Source of the DNA: Silene noctiflora
Taxonomy: Eukaryota; Streptophyta; Magnoliopsida; Caryophyllales; Caryophyllaceae
Length of the DNA stretch: 24,577 nucleotides
NCBI GenBank assembly: GCA_009801015.1
Contig: VHZZ01004535.1
Location: 1 to 24,577, forward strand
Reading direction: 5' to 3'
The notes under the pieces are model-generated. The model was not told the origin of the DNA. It did not search any database and saw only the letters and a list, made by a program, of their open reading frames with translations. Within the stretch, counting starts at the first letter, position 1, and every line of letters begins with the position of its first letter. Both the position numbers and the translations under genes were made by a program. Positions 10,410-20,368 of this stretch are shown piece after piece.

Positions 10410-11070
10410 ATAATATTTTTGGGTTATGTTCATTCATGGACATGATTGACTTAATTATGGACAAAAAATGACCATTATACCCTTGTTATTTAACAAAAAA
10501 TACTCGAAAAAAAAAGAGAAGAAACAAACAGACGCATCATACAACGTAACTCCCTAGTCCCTAATCCCTACCCTATCCCTTCCCCGGCCACCACTACCAA
10601 CACCACCCAATGGACCGGCGAGTTGTCTCCACCACAGAGTGAACCTCCCAATCCAGTACTACCACCTCTTCTACCACTATAGTACAATTCAACCGAAGCA
10701 CCCACCAAGACCCGACCACCCACCAAGGCCAGACCAGTATGACCGGACCACCCCTCACGACCGCTACTCACTTGCCTACCACCGCAACTGGCCGCCACAC
10801 GATAATAATTTCAATAACCCTAATTAATTTGTGTCATTCAATTAGTATGCTTACAAAGTTTAAAATGAAATTATTGTTTGATTAATATGAGATTTAAGAT
10901 GTATAATTGATAAATTTTACTAAGAATTTGATTAATTTTTGAGATGTAGAAGAAAAGGGGGAAAAAGAGAGAATTTGTTTAGAAGTGTAGATGATGGAAA
11001 ATTTATGGGAAAACGTCCATCAATAAGTAAATCTCTTACATGAAAGAGCAGCTACGATATTTTTTCGGAA
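10410..11070. other. Intergenic, no gene; C-rich patch then AT-rich DNA
   Basis: A C-rich patch (about 10550-10800, many CCACC and GACCGG words) stands out from AT-rich surroundings. Short open frames on both strands there are low-complexity and have no motif. The rest is AT-rich with nothing recognisable. Confidence 0.3.
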
Positions 11071-11850
11071 TTACTTTTTCACATACGGATTTTACTTTTT
11101 TCACATACATTTTTTCATTAACTTTCCATCTACTACCCTTCTTACCTAAAAGTCTAAAATCTAAGCAAATTAACTCTTATGTCAATATTTTTCCTAAAAC
11201 CTAATCTAATCGCTCTAAGGACGTGAACAACGCATCCTAATTTTTCAATTAATGAAATAATTAATTTGTTTATCAATTAGTAATATATTTTGTTGAGTTT
11301 TATTGAATTAATCAAATTTTATTTATTTTATAAAGGATGAACTAAAATTTGTTGGATATTATTTAATTAAATAAATTAGGGTTTGTGGGATGACACCGCG
11401 AGTGGTGGACTGGTAGATGCCGCAGAGAGTTTGTTTTGCAAAGTCTATTGATTATAGCACTTCTTTGACGCTTACCTCAACGCCCTTCTGACATGCCGTG
11501 AATGGTTGAAATTGTTGTAGTTACATCACCCTTGAAACAATTTGCCGTATACAAATACAATTTTTGTCAAATTAATTTGTTGATTCCGTAGTCTGCATCC
11601 TTTAGACAGTTTTAGCATGATACATATATCTCCATCCTCGTATTATCCATTCATAATGGTGCGTTGTGTAGATTACTAGATTTGGTTCATCGCGTCCAGA
11701 TCAAGGGAAGCAGGGGCAAGGAGGGTATATCGGAGGGGGAGAGAGAAGGGGTGAGTAATTGGTTTTGAGTGGGGGAAAAATGACAAGGACAATACTGTAA
11801 AAAATGTATGTAAAAGAGTAAAATTCGTATGTAAAAAATGACGTCCCTAT
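11070..11850. mobile_element. Probable DNA transposon bounded by inverted repeats
   Basis: The stretch CACATACGGATTTTAC...TTTCACATACATTTTTT at about 11089-11115 has an inverted partner at about 11797-11838 (AAAAAATGTATGTAAAAGAG...AAATTCGTATGT). The arms are roughly 40-45 bp with mismatches. The ~690 bp between them shows no coding capacity. Superfamily is uncertain because I could not define exact ends or a target duplication. Confidence 0.5.
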
Positions 11851-11912
11851 TTTTTTTACTGTTATCTTTTTCAAGTGTTTATTCTAGAGAACATTATCCA
11901 AACTAAATAGTA

Positions 11913-11913
<1 letters not shown>

Positions 11914-11989
<76 letters not shown>
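11914..11989 (+). repeat. Run of 76 consecutive A
   Basis: Positions 11914-11989 are all A, between TAGTAC and GGTGGTGTAGTGG. No coding retroelement lies immediately upstream, so it is either the tail of an unrecognised retroposon or an expanded or assembly-affected homopolymer. Confidence 0.9.
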
Positions 11990-11991
<2 letters not shown>

Positions 11992-12987
11992 TGGTGTAGT
12001 GGATAAGATAGATAATGTTTTTAAATAAAATGTGTACTTTGTGACTGGTGGGCGTGGTCGCCTATCATTCTGGGGAATTTGCGAAATAAACAAACTAAAA
12101 CTTCTCAACAAGTAAATGTGGGGATTATACGCAAGAATATGCCTTACATTACCTATTATTAGGCTCTAGCTAGCTCACGTGCCTTGCCTATGCACATCAT
12201 CCACCAAGATTAACTTCTCCTCTTCTCACATGTCTAGACACTTTAAATGAGTCACGTTACTCGGATTTGATTTGTCCATTCAGGTTCGATTCATATTGGC
12301 CGTTGAGATTTCATCTACGAGGTCTTACTTGAGATGAAAATAATTATTATACAAGTAATAATGAACAATGGAGGATAATGATGGTAGTTGAAGATACAAA
12401 TAAAAAAGATAGTGTAATAGTCGCTCCATTAAGAGAGTAAAATTAACGCATTTTCCCCCTAAACATTAAAATAATCTTAACTTACAAAATTTTGAAATAA
12501 AGTAAGTTTATATTTGTTTTATCACATGATTAATTAATCAAATGATTAGCATATAAATATAGTCACCACAGCGTTGCGAATTTGCAATATTGAGCATTTT
12601 AGACAAAAAATTGCTTATTCTTACTAATATCATAACTTAAACTAGATTATTATAAAAAATAACAATATTTATATGTTTATAATTAAAATTAAAGAAAATA
12701 AACATTTGTAAAGAGGTGTTAATTTAACCTCGTTTCTGACCATAACTCAAAAAATCTGTATAAACCCGAACCTTATAAACCCGAAATAAACTCCACGTGT
12801 AAGTTATTCACCTAACCTGTTTGACAAGTCTACCCCAAAAAATGTATTGCCTCTGTATGGAGATATACAAAATCATATATTGTAACGTTAATATCTTTAA
12901 TTGTACTTTATGAAAATTATTATAATAAAATTTTAATATTCTCATCGTATTCATGAACATAAATCATACAAGATCAAAATCACGCAT
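11990..12987. other. AT-rich intergenic stretch, no gene
   Basis: I see no gene. A CACGTG core occurs at 12177-12182 far from any start codon. At 12760-12835 words such as TAAACCCGAA and TTTGACAAGTCTA resemble the subterminal and terminal motifs of the hAT-like element at 824-1345, so a diverged fragment of that family may be present. Confidence 0.3.
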
Positions 12988-13705
12988 TAAGATTTGGAAT
13001 GTTCTCATTGTATTTATTTGGTGGAATGCATGGTTCTACAGAAATGACATTATTTTTAATGATGTTCACATCAATATCAGCAAGCTCAATCTTTTATGTA
13101 ATAATAACATTAAGATTTGGAATGAAACTAGACATAAGCATCTTAACAATCCTGATAAAGACGGACCCGTTAGAAATACTAGTAATAAGAACGAAATTTG
13201 GTGGGAGAAACCTAGAAATGGGTTCCTGAAACTAAATTTTGACGGGTCGAAAATAGATGGTGATGAAGCTGCTTTAGGTTACTCTATAAGAGACTATGAT
13301 GGTAAAGTCGTTTTGTTAGGAGCTAAAAAGTGTGGGTCTAACAGTATTCTTGTTGCAGAAGCTCTCGCTTTAAAAGAAGNCATTTTAGCAGCTAAATACT
13401 TAGGCATCTCAAAGTTAATTGTAGAAGGTGATAATTTATGCGTTATCAANTCTATCACTAGTACTTGACAAATTCCTTGGGAAATTTCTAGTATCATCAA
13501 GGTTGTAGAATTAGATCTTCAGTTTTTCGATGAAGTGATAATTAAACATTGCTTTCGTGAAGCCAACAAAGTTGCTGACTTTATGGCTTCTATTGGACAT
13601 GATTATCCAACTCTTTCGAGGTGGTTTGAAAGCTGGTGGCTTCAACTTACCTCTATCATTCGAAAGGATGAGATAGGTTGGTCCTACCCTAGAGGATCAA
13701 CCTAG
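12988..13705 (+). pseudogene. LINE RNase H domain remnant (RVT_3-like), one in-frame stop
   Basis: The frame from 12988 to the TAG at 13703-13705 is open except for a TGA at 13466-13468. Catalytic-type acidic positions are visible: LNFDGS, AEALALKE and VEGDNL, and further on KHCFREANKVADFMA, the usual C-terminal RNase H motif. The upstream part (FIWWNAWFYRNDIIFND) is typical of the linker before RNase H in plant non-LTR ORFs. The broken codon most likely was a tryptophan codon; this is inferred. Two ambiguous bases (N at 13380 and 13450) fall in the frame. The ATG at 12953 lies in the flanking target DNA and is not the element's own start. Confidence 0.85.
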
Positions 13706-13750
13706 TTTTATTACCTTATCAAAAAAAGAAAAAAAGAAAAAAAAAAAAAA
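12988..13750 (+). mobile_element. 5'-truncated L1-type LINE with 17-bp target duplication
   Basis: The perfect 17-bp repeat AGATCAAAATCACGCAT occurs at 12971-12987 and again at 13750-13766, directly after an A-rich tail (about 13722-13750). This is the signature of target-primed reverse transcription. The inserted 760 bp carries only the 3' end of the LINE ORF, an RNase H domain. RNase H at the ORF2 C-terminus is known for a group of plant L1 elements. It sits about 320 bp upstream of the MYB gene start codon, same orientation. Confidence 0.88.
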
Positions 13751-13875
13751 GATCAAAATCACGCATGATTATATTTTATCTTTTTATATATCGAAGAATT
13801 ACGAAGATTCTCTTTCTTGATAAAGAGGGTTAAAAAGGGAAATTTGCCAAGGGTAAGCAAAGAGAAGAAGAATAG

Positions 13876-13897
13876 CCACGTGGACCCAAATTATCCA
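13876..13897. promoter_or_regulatory. G-box and TATCCA element upstream of the MYB gene
   Basis: The perfect palindrome CCACGTGG is at 13876-13883, about 190 bases before the start codon; CACGTG is bound by bHLH (PIF-type) and bZIP (ABF, HY5-type) factors. Nine bases on, TATCCA (13892-13897) matches the box bound by SHAQKYF-type MYBs of the rice MYBS group, the family of the gene itself. This would permit light/ABA control and feedback, but only the motifs are seen. Confidence 0.55.
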
Positions 13898-14072
13898 AAA
13901 CGCACCCAAATGTAATAAAATTAAATAATAAAATAATATAATTACCAAAAAACATTATTCAGTCAAAATCACTCTTTCTATATCTTCTCTTGGATTATAT
14001 CTTCATCATCCCTCATTGATCACACACACATCCAAATTCCAAACCCTGCCCGAACTCCATCAACCCGACCCG

Positions 14073-17000
14073 ATGACCCGCCGCTGCTCTCACTGCAGCC
14101 ACAACGGGCACAACTCCCGTACCTGCCCGAACCGAGGGGTCAAACTATTCGGAGTCCGATTAACTGATGGATCTATCCGAAAGAGTGCTAGTATGGGTAA
14201 CCTTTCTCATTTCGGTTCATCTTCTCTTCATCAAAACGGTGTCGTTGGTAACACTACCCCTGGTTCCCCTGCCGCCGGCGATCATACCCCTGATCACCTT
14301 CGCGCCTCCGCCGCTGCTGCCGCCGTTGAGGCTGGTTATGGTTCCGAGGATTTCGTCCCTGGCAGCTCTTCTTCTCGCGACCGTAAAAAAGGTTCATAGT
14401 ATTTTTCATTGTTTTTTTTGGGGTTTTGAGTGCTTTTAATTATCTGGGTTGTTTTTAATTTTGACGGGTTTGTTTTAGTTTTTGATTTGGTATTTGAATA
14501 ATGATTTGTTGTTTTGCTGTTTTGGGGGAATTTTGGTTTATGGATATGGATAATAATTTAGGAATATACGGTCTCGGTCGCGATCATTGGTTTACCTTTT
14601 ATTAAGATGATCCTCGCAGAGATTGAAAAAAAGGTAAACAAATGACTCGAACAGTCAGTATTAAATATTTAAAGTAGTAGTATACTGTACATGATTATGA
14701 AGGAATAGTTGGTTTATGTACTCTGGAGATCTTAAGATGGAAAATTTAAGGAAACCGAGGGTTTTGTGGTTTGGAAATTGTCCAATCGTAGCTCAATTAT
14801 CACTTATTTGGACTGTTCGGAGTACGTTAGTTGGTGTGGATTAGTTTTAGAGTAGTTTATGTTGCTATTCAGGAACCAGGGGAAAGTAGGTTAGGTGGAA
14901 TGATTTTCTAGATGTATTAACACATTCTTGCGGATTAGGCAGTTAGGCCTCCTTTTTACAGGTTACTGGAATGTTTAAACCCAAAATATCGACTCAAGGG
15001 GTTCTAAGTTTAACTTTGAAGAGGTGTTAGAAGGAACTTCAATTTGGCTGGGAGTATGGTCCAACTGACCTTTTCCACTATCCCTTTTAGTGAATTGGTT
15101 TATTTATTCGATAAACAAGGTAAAAAGGGAAAGTTTGATGAAGGTTTAGACTGATAGATGATGGGTATTTTCTTTTAAAAGAAGCATTTGTATGGTAGGC
15201 TCTAGGAACTTTTATTAGGCAGGACATGTGCAATTAGGGTGATCGGAATGTTGGATGATTCAAATTGGTTGATTTGGTCTATTATTTGATTGTCTTGTAA
15301 GCTACTTCATAGGTGGTATTTGCATCAACATATGGGATTATGGTGAGTGGTTAATGTGTGGATGGAAATCGTTAAAGCTAATTTTTGTTGGCGTTACCTT
15401 GAACTGTGCATAAATATGTGGAATTGGTCAAGCAGAGGGCTATTCTATTAGTTGTGATAAGTTGAGACTGTTCAAGTTGAGATACTCTTGTTTAGTGGCG
15501 GCATTTCTTGTTTGGATTAGAAAATATTTGGCCCTTTCTTCCCACACATTTTTGAAGGATTTGGGTTGGGCCAGTAGATGTGGCAATCGGGTTACTTGGT
15601 ATGTTATGCGTCGGTTAAAATAGGCTGTGTTGTATCGGGTTCAGTTTTTTCGGGTCAATATCGGGTTCGGGCTCATACCTGGTCATCATTGGTTGACAGG
15701 TTGAATCGGATTTACTGCGTTAGGTTATTAACCTATATTTTATCTTATGTATTCGTGTTTGGACTGGTAAAACAACTTTTAGGTGCATGTATATTAGTTT
15801 TATAAGTTAAAACAATTAAGGTGATGGTCAATTCGATCTTATTTGGACAATCCTATCCGGTCCTCAATCAGTTTGAGTCAATTTCGGTTCTCGAGTCATC
15901 TCCGATTAGTATGGCCCGGGTTCGAGTTCAGACAAATAAGGCTGTTATCGGTTTTACCTTGGAATCTTGGATTAGGTTGAGTTTAGTCGGTTTTAGTTTT
16001 AAGTTAAAACTATTAAGCTGATTGTCAATTCGGTCTGATTTGGACTATCCTATGCTAATTTGTTATCCGGTCATCTGTCATCAATCAGTAACAATTAAGG
16101 CTGTTATCTGTCATCAATCAGTTTGAGTCAATTTCGGGTCACGAGACATCTCCTATCAGTATGGGCCGGATTCAAGTTCAGATAAATGAGGCTTTGTCGG
16201 TTTAACCTTGGGTTGGGTCGAGTTGATTCGGTTTCGATTCACTGAATTTCAGGTTATGTCAGGTCAGGTTTTTGACGGTTTGATCGGGTCAGGTTTTGCG
16301 AGCTATAAGGTCTCTTTTGCTTGTAGCAAGTCTCGATTGTATTGGAAGTCGAGTTTGATGATTTTGACGATTCATCGTTGTTTTTTGTTTTTGTGGTATG
16401 GTGCCAAAAGGGAAAATATGGTGCTAATGGGAATCAGAACGAGGTCATGAGTACCAACTCTCATGAGCTATGTTACTCAGACACTTCACTTAGATGTCGT
16501 GTCGCGTGTCAGACATGATCCAACGCTTCGACACTTCACCTTAGACCAAAAAATTGAAAACTTCGCAGAAAATAGCCGTGCCTGATGCCTAACCTGACAC
16601 CCTGTCAGAGAGTGAGTAACACAGCTGATAAGTCAAGATGTTACCGGCTAAGCTAGTTGACATTTGCTAATGATGAGACAAATGATAAATATATGTGAAA
16701 TGACAGTATTTTTCTTACTGTAGGTATTGCATGGACTGAGGAGGAACACAGGATGTTTCTTCTGGGGCTACAAAAACTCGGGAAGGGTGATTGGCGGGGA
16801 ATATCTCGTAATTATGTGATGTCAAGGACACCCACTCAAGTTGCCAGTCATGCTCAGAAATATTTCATCCGGCAAAGCAACGTGTCCAGAAGGAAAAGGC
16901 GGTCTAGCTTGTTTGATATTGTGGCTGATGATGAGGTGACAACCTTCTCCTCTCATTCAAAAAAATAATATAGGCGATTTCGTTCTGGAAAGTGCACGGT

Positions 17001-17885
17001 AGATGATTCAGATTAACCAACCAGCTTCTTATAACTGCTACAATTGGTCAATATTGAGAGGCAATTGCCTATGGTGGCTACTTGAGAAAGTGGGTTGAAT
17101 ATACACACTACACAGCCTTACCAGTTACCTCTGTGTTTTAACATATTTAGAGGCTGCTTTATGACAATTGACAACTCACAATGAAATTAGGGTTGTAGAA
17201 TTCCATCCACACTCTGCCACTTCACTATACAAAAGGCATAGAGTGTTTAGCGAGTCATTTTGCTTTATTCAATCATATTTTAGTGCCAATGAATATGGTG
17301 TTTTTTGCTTGGTCTTACCCTTGGTTTTTATTATTGCTTTTACAGGGAGGCGGTGATACAGAAATGGTATCGCATGACTTTCTCCCAACACAACCTCTAG
17401 ATACTGAAACAGAAAATCCCGACTCATTTCCTCCTGCTCCATCCCTTGATGAAGAATGTGAATCAATGGCGTCTACCAACTCCAACTCCATGGACCCAGA
17501 ACCGGCTCCTGCTAAGCCGGAAACCTCACAAAGCTCCTACCCAAGTGACACCCCCCAAAACTATTACCCTCTTGTTTATCCAACTTATGTTTCTCCATTT
17601 TACCCCTATCCAATCCCACTCTGGACAGGCTATAATCCTGAGCCAGCTAAGGAGATGCATGAGGTGGTTAAGCCTACGGCAGTACACTCGAAGAATCCAA
17701 TCAATGTCGATGAGCTGGTTGGCATGTCAAAATTGAGCTTGGGTGAAACAATTGGGAGCGGAGAGCAGTCAAGTTTATCGAAGAAATTACTAGAAGGTTC
17801 CTCTAGGCAATCTGCCTTTCAGGCTAATCCCGCCCCTAGCAGTTCAGGTATGAACCCTGGTGGAAGTCCAATCCATGCTGTGTGA
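14073..17885 (+). CDS. KUA1: KUA1/MYBH-type SHAQKYF 1R-MYB transcription factor, three exons
   Basis: Joined exons 14073-14391, 16724-16935 and 17346-17885 give 356 aa plus stop; Arabidopsis KUA1 is about 365 aa. The N-terminus has a CCHC zinc knuckle (C5, C8, H13, C18 in [18 protein letters not shown]) and a KLFGV motif (24-28), a known plant repression motif. The single MYB repeat is about residues 108-158, with W110, W130 and SHAQKYF (148-154), followed by the basic stretch [13 protein letters not shown]. The C-terminus keeps ECESM, YPTY, RPTAVHSK-type (here KPTAVHSK), [14 protein letters not shown] and RQSAF blocks. Family members repress peroxidase and other genes through TATCCA/I-box-like sites and affect cell expansion, senescence and hypocotyl growth. 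I chose the Met at 14073 because the family begins MTRRCSHC; an upstream in-frame ATG at 14016 is probably leader. Intron 1 is 2332 nt and repeat-rich; retaining intron 2 would stop the protein 10 residues after exon 2. Exact orthology within the family is inferred. Confidence 0.92.
14569..14658. mobile_element. Diverged Stowaway-like MITE in MYB intron 1
   Basis: Arms ATCATTGGTTTACCTTTT and AAAAGGTAAACAAATGA are inverted, matching the inner arms of the 2049 element. The outer ends are diverged but TA is still present on both sides (14567-14568 and 14659-14660). Confidence 0.6.
15804..16236 (+). repeat. Two-unit direct repeat in MYB intron 1
   Basis: Unit A (15804-16000) and unit B (16001-16236) both begin AAGTTAAAAC and share GTTTGAGTCAATTTCGG and GTTCAGA-AAAT-AGGCT blocks, with many substitutions. 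Unit B is longer because a piece around CTGTCATCAATCAG (about 16073-16122) is itself repeated. The sequence is G/T-rich with TCGGGTT words and the open frames in it are not coding. At 15573 the words TAGATGTGGCAATCGGGT resemble a hAT left end, so the array may derive from such an element. Confidence 0.7.
16466..16626. mobile_element. Short inverted-repeat element (MITE-like) in MYB intron 1
   Basis: AGCTATGTTACTC (16466-16478) and GAGTAACACAGCT (16614-16626) are inverted with one mismatch. Inside are GACACTTCAC and GTGTCGCGTGTC words typical of a widespread plant repeat whose end reads GCTATGTTACTCGGAC. It may have a TGA duplication, but I cannot fix the superfamily. It ends about 100 bp before exon 2. 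Confidence 0.55.
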
Positions 17886-18566
17886 GTGTGAATGTGCAAG
17901 TTAGTGTTAGGTTTGGCTCAGAGCTCTTGAGCTTCACAGTTGTACTGTTAATATGAATGATATATCTGTGCAGTTTGGTTTCTGAGTTGTCTTTTTTTTA
18001 TTCAAATGGTTTCTTCCTTGGGATCATTTTTAGGTAGTTTGTTATTCTGTCAAAAGTCGATTCTTTACTGTGGTCTAAAATTGTGTGTATTGAATACAGT
18101 TGTTAACCCGAGTTTCAGTAAGTTAAACAGTAACTTTTAATGTGTATATTATGTTGCAATTCTGCTATTTTTTTTCTGGGTTCCTCTTGTACTTGCTGTT
18201 TTACTAGATGAAGTAGGACATTACAGAAAGATGATACACAGAGATTCACTGTTGACTTTGTATTCTGATTTCTGAACATCATATCTCATCCTTCCTTGTG
18301 AGAACTCGTGCTAGTGTGCTAGAATTCCTGGGATTTGAGATCAGATGGATGCATAATTTGTATTCTCTCCCTATGCTGAATATCCTGCTGAAGCAAAGCT
18401 GTAGACATCCTTACCCGTATTCTAACCAAAAACTGTAGTACCCAATCTGTCTTTGACATTTTGACCTGAATTAACCCGTTTGACAAGTCGACTTGTGTAA
18501 TTGTGAAATAGTTTATGGATTGAGCCTTTTCCAGCAAAAATCTTGATTTATGTGTCAATCTGGCAT
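17886..18566. other. MYB 3' UTR and convergent intergenic DNA
   Basis: T-rich sequence follows the TGA of the MYB gene, with ATATGAATGATATATC near 17952 as a plausible 3'-processing region. At 18470-18495 the phrase TAACCCGTTTGACAAGTCGAC resembles the hAT-like repeat seen elsewhere. The minus-strand open frame at 18319-18558 has no recognisable motif and is probably 3' flank of the next gene. Confidence 0.4.
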
Positions 18567-19157
18567 CTATTGCTCAGAGTATACTAAAACGGCATAGAAA
18601 ACAGATGTTCCTCGCACTTGGTAGCTTGGATGGAACCGCCTTTCCCTCACGTGTACAGGAAGTAAGTTCCTCGTACGGGTTCTTCTCCAACAAGCCCGTG
18701 TGCAACGCGACACTATCACCACTCCTATACTTGCACACAATGCACTAAGAACAGCGTTTTGCATTGAGCCAGGCAAGAGCAGTGAACCTAGGCATGCTAA
18801 AGCAAATGAACCACATGTCATCATGGTAATCTCTCGATTCAGACGGAGACGATAAATGTGAAATCTGGATGAATTATGGTAGAAGAAGCAATAGAGGAAG
18901 AAGCAGAAGAGAGCGATCGAAAGTGTGATTGGGTTAGTCTGGAAAGGGGAGCCTAATTGATCTCCTTGATACTTAAGTTGAAGCAAATTAATTATAATGG
19001 CGGTGATGAAGGTGAAGATAGAATGATACTTGTGATGATGATTAAGATTAGGTAATTGTTGTGATTGTAAGATGTAATTAGATCCAATAAACATGTTGAA
19101 GTTACTACTAGTACTAGTACTAGTACTACTAGGCTGCATTTTGGAGCTGCTAGACAC
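18567..19157 (-). CDS. Unknown small multi-pass membrane protein, intron-less, 196 aa
   Basis: I do not recognise this protein by name. The N-terminus (1-45) is Ser/Thr/Asn-rich and polar. Hydrophobic segments lie at about 47-61 (SIFTFITAIIINLLQ), 77-93 (ITLSIALFCFFLYCFFY), 112-129 (MMTCGSFALACLGSLLLP) and 133-150 (NAVLSALCASIGVVIVS), so four membrane spans are likely. An Arg-rich segment follows (RCTRACWRRTRTR, VRERR), then a 15-residue tail. By the positive-inside rule the Arg-rich side would face the cytosol. There is no clear signal peptide. A good TATA box lies about 70 bp upstream, a single long frame fits a real gene, and it converges on the MYB gene. The Ser-Thr run comes from a CTAGTA microsatellite. 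It may be a lineage-limited membrane protein. Confidence 0.68.
   Translation of the reverse strand: MSSSSKMQPSSTSTSTSSNFNMFIGSNYILQSQQLPNLNHHHKYHSIFTFITAIIINLLQLKYQGDQLGSPFQTNPITLSIALFCFFLYCFFYHNSSRFHIYRLRLNREITMMTCGSFALACLGSLLLPGSMQNAVLSALCASIGVVIVSRCTRACWRRTRTRNLLPVHVRERRFHPSYQVRGTSVFYAVLVYSEQ
19104..19133. repeat. CTAGTA microsatellite inside the membrane-protein gene
   Basis: ACTAGT units repeat across this stretch and encode the alternating Ser-Thr run near residues 11-18. Unit-number change would alter the N-terminus in steps of two residues without shifting the frame. Confidence 0.65.
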
Positions 19158-19227
19158 AAGGGTATATAGGGAATAGACGGAAAGGAGGGAGTATTGTTGA
19201 TGGAATTAATGTTACCAAGGTAGCTGC

Positions 19228-19235
19228 TATTTATA
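19228..19235 (-). promoter_or_regulatory. TATA box of the membrane-protein gene
   Basis: On the minus strand the sequence reads TATAAATA, about 71 bases upstream of the ATG at 19157. This leaves room for a ~40-nt leader. The leader contains TACTCCCTCC (minus strand, 19184-19193), the same word as the Stowaway-like termini. Confidence 0.6.
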
Positions 19236-19857
19236 GACTATAGATAGACCTACAAACTACACATCTTTTCTTTTTGGATGTGTGCTACGTAATCCCACTT
19301 TATGGAACCAGAGAAAAGTCTTTAAAGTTCACAAAATTGTTAAAAAAATAAACTCACAAAATTACAAGAATTGGCATTCAACTAAAAATGCATATCAATA
19401 ATTGCTCCGCGTAGACTCGGTAACTCATTTAGCGGCCTATGTAAAAATGCAAAACCCGTTAACTCGTCTTTGCTACAATACTTTTTTTTTTTGTTTTTTT
19501 AAAATGTATTTTAAACGGTTGTACAATTAAGTAAAGCAGCTCCAAGGTCGTCTTTTTTTTTTTTCCACCTTCTTTTCTCTTACAATTCAACAAAATCGCA
19601 TAATCAAATTCGCTCAAGTTCAAAGTCGTTGAGAGATTCAACAATTCTGAACCGAAGTTGGAAAAGAAAAACCTAGCGGGGTGAGTTTATGTTAACCTTC
19701 TTTTAACACAGTTTCCATCAAATCCCTTTTTGATATTTTTTTAATATGTTTATTATTATTTAAAAAAAAAATAAAAAAAAAAATACTCAATGCTGCCTCG
19801 TAGCATTTTTAGCTTTCATTGGGTGTCAATCACAACTTTTAGAAAGTATACTAATAT

Positions 19858-19927
19858 TTTTTTTTGGTAAAAAAGAAGCGGGATTATCCCAACAAGTAAA
19901 AAGGAAACATAGTCCAAACTAACAAAC
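19858..19927 (-). mobile_element. Severely truncated LINE tail (70 bp) with 17-bp target duplication
   Basis: AGAAAGTATACTAATAT occurs perfectly at 19841-19857 and 19928-19944. On the minus strand the insert ends GGGATAATCCCGCTTC, TTTTTTACC and an A-run, typical of the 3' end of plant L1 elements as I remember them. Only the last ~60 bases of the element were copied. Confidence 0.8.
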
Positions 19928-20368
19928 AGAAAGTATACTAATATAAAGGCATAATAACCATTAAACAACTAGATTTAGTTTGATGTATTTTTCAATGGAA
20001 TAATCTATTACGGGTGATTAGGAAGCAATTTTTGTGTTACCTATATAGGTAAAATTGTGTCGTCTTATACTGTATTCTACTATTTGCGAGAATCATTAAA
20101 CAACTTAATAATATTATTCTTTGGCTTGAGCATAATTGTAAGAGGTAATTTATCCCATTCATTATTATAATGGAAGGAAATATTTTGTAAAGAATTTGAA
20201 AGACGAAAAGGAAATATTATTCCTAATACTGAAAAATCAATTTTAATTATTCATGATTTTTATAGTAGGTGTTTAATTTAAAAAATATTCAATAATAGTC
20301 TTGCGTTTTGATTATTAGATTATGTTTATCAATGACTACTCATAACTTAAGTCACTAATAAAAATAAT

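Noticed and set aside
12953-12987. ATG at 12953 as the start of an RNase H gene
   Set aside because: It lies in the target DNA and duplicated target site; the inserted LINE sequence starts at 12988.
14016-14072. Upstream in-frame ATG for the MYB gene
   Set aside because: The 19 extra residues do not fit the family, whose members begin MTRRCSHC.
15578-16450. Three open frames in MYB intron 1
   Set aside because: They lie in a G/T-rich repeated region, show repeat-driven composition and have no motif.
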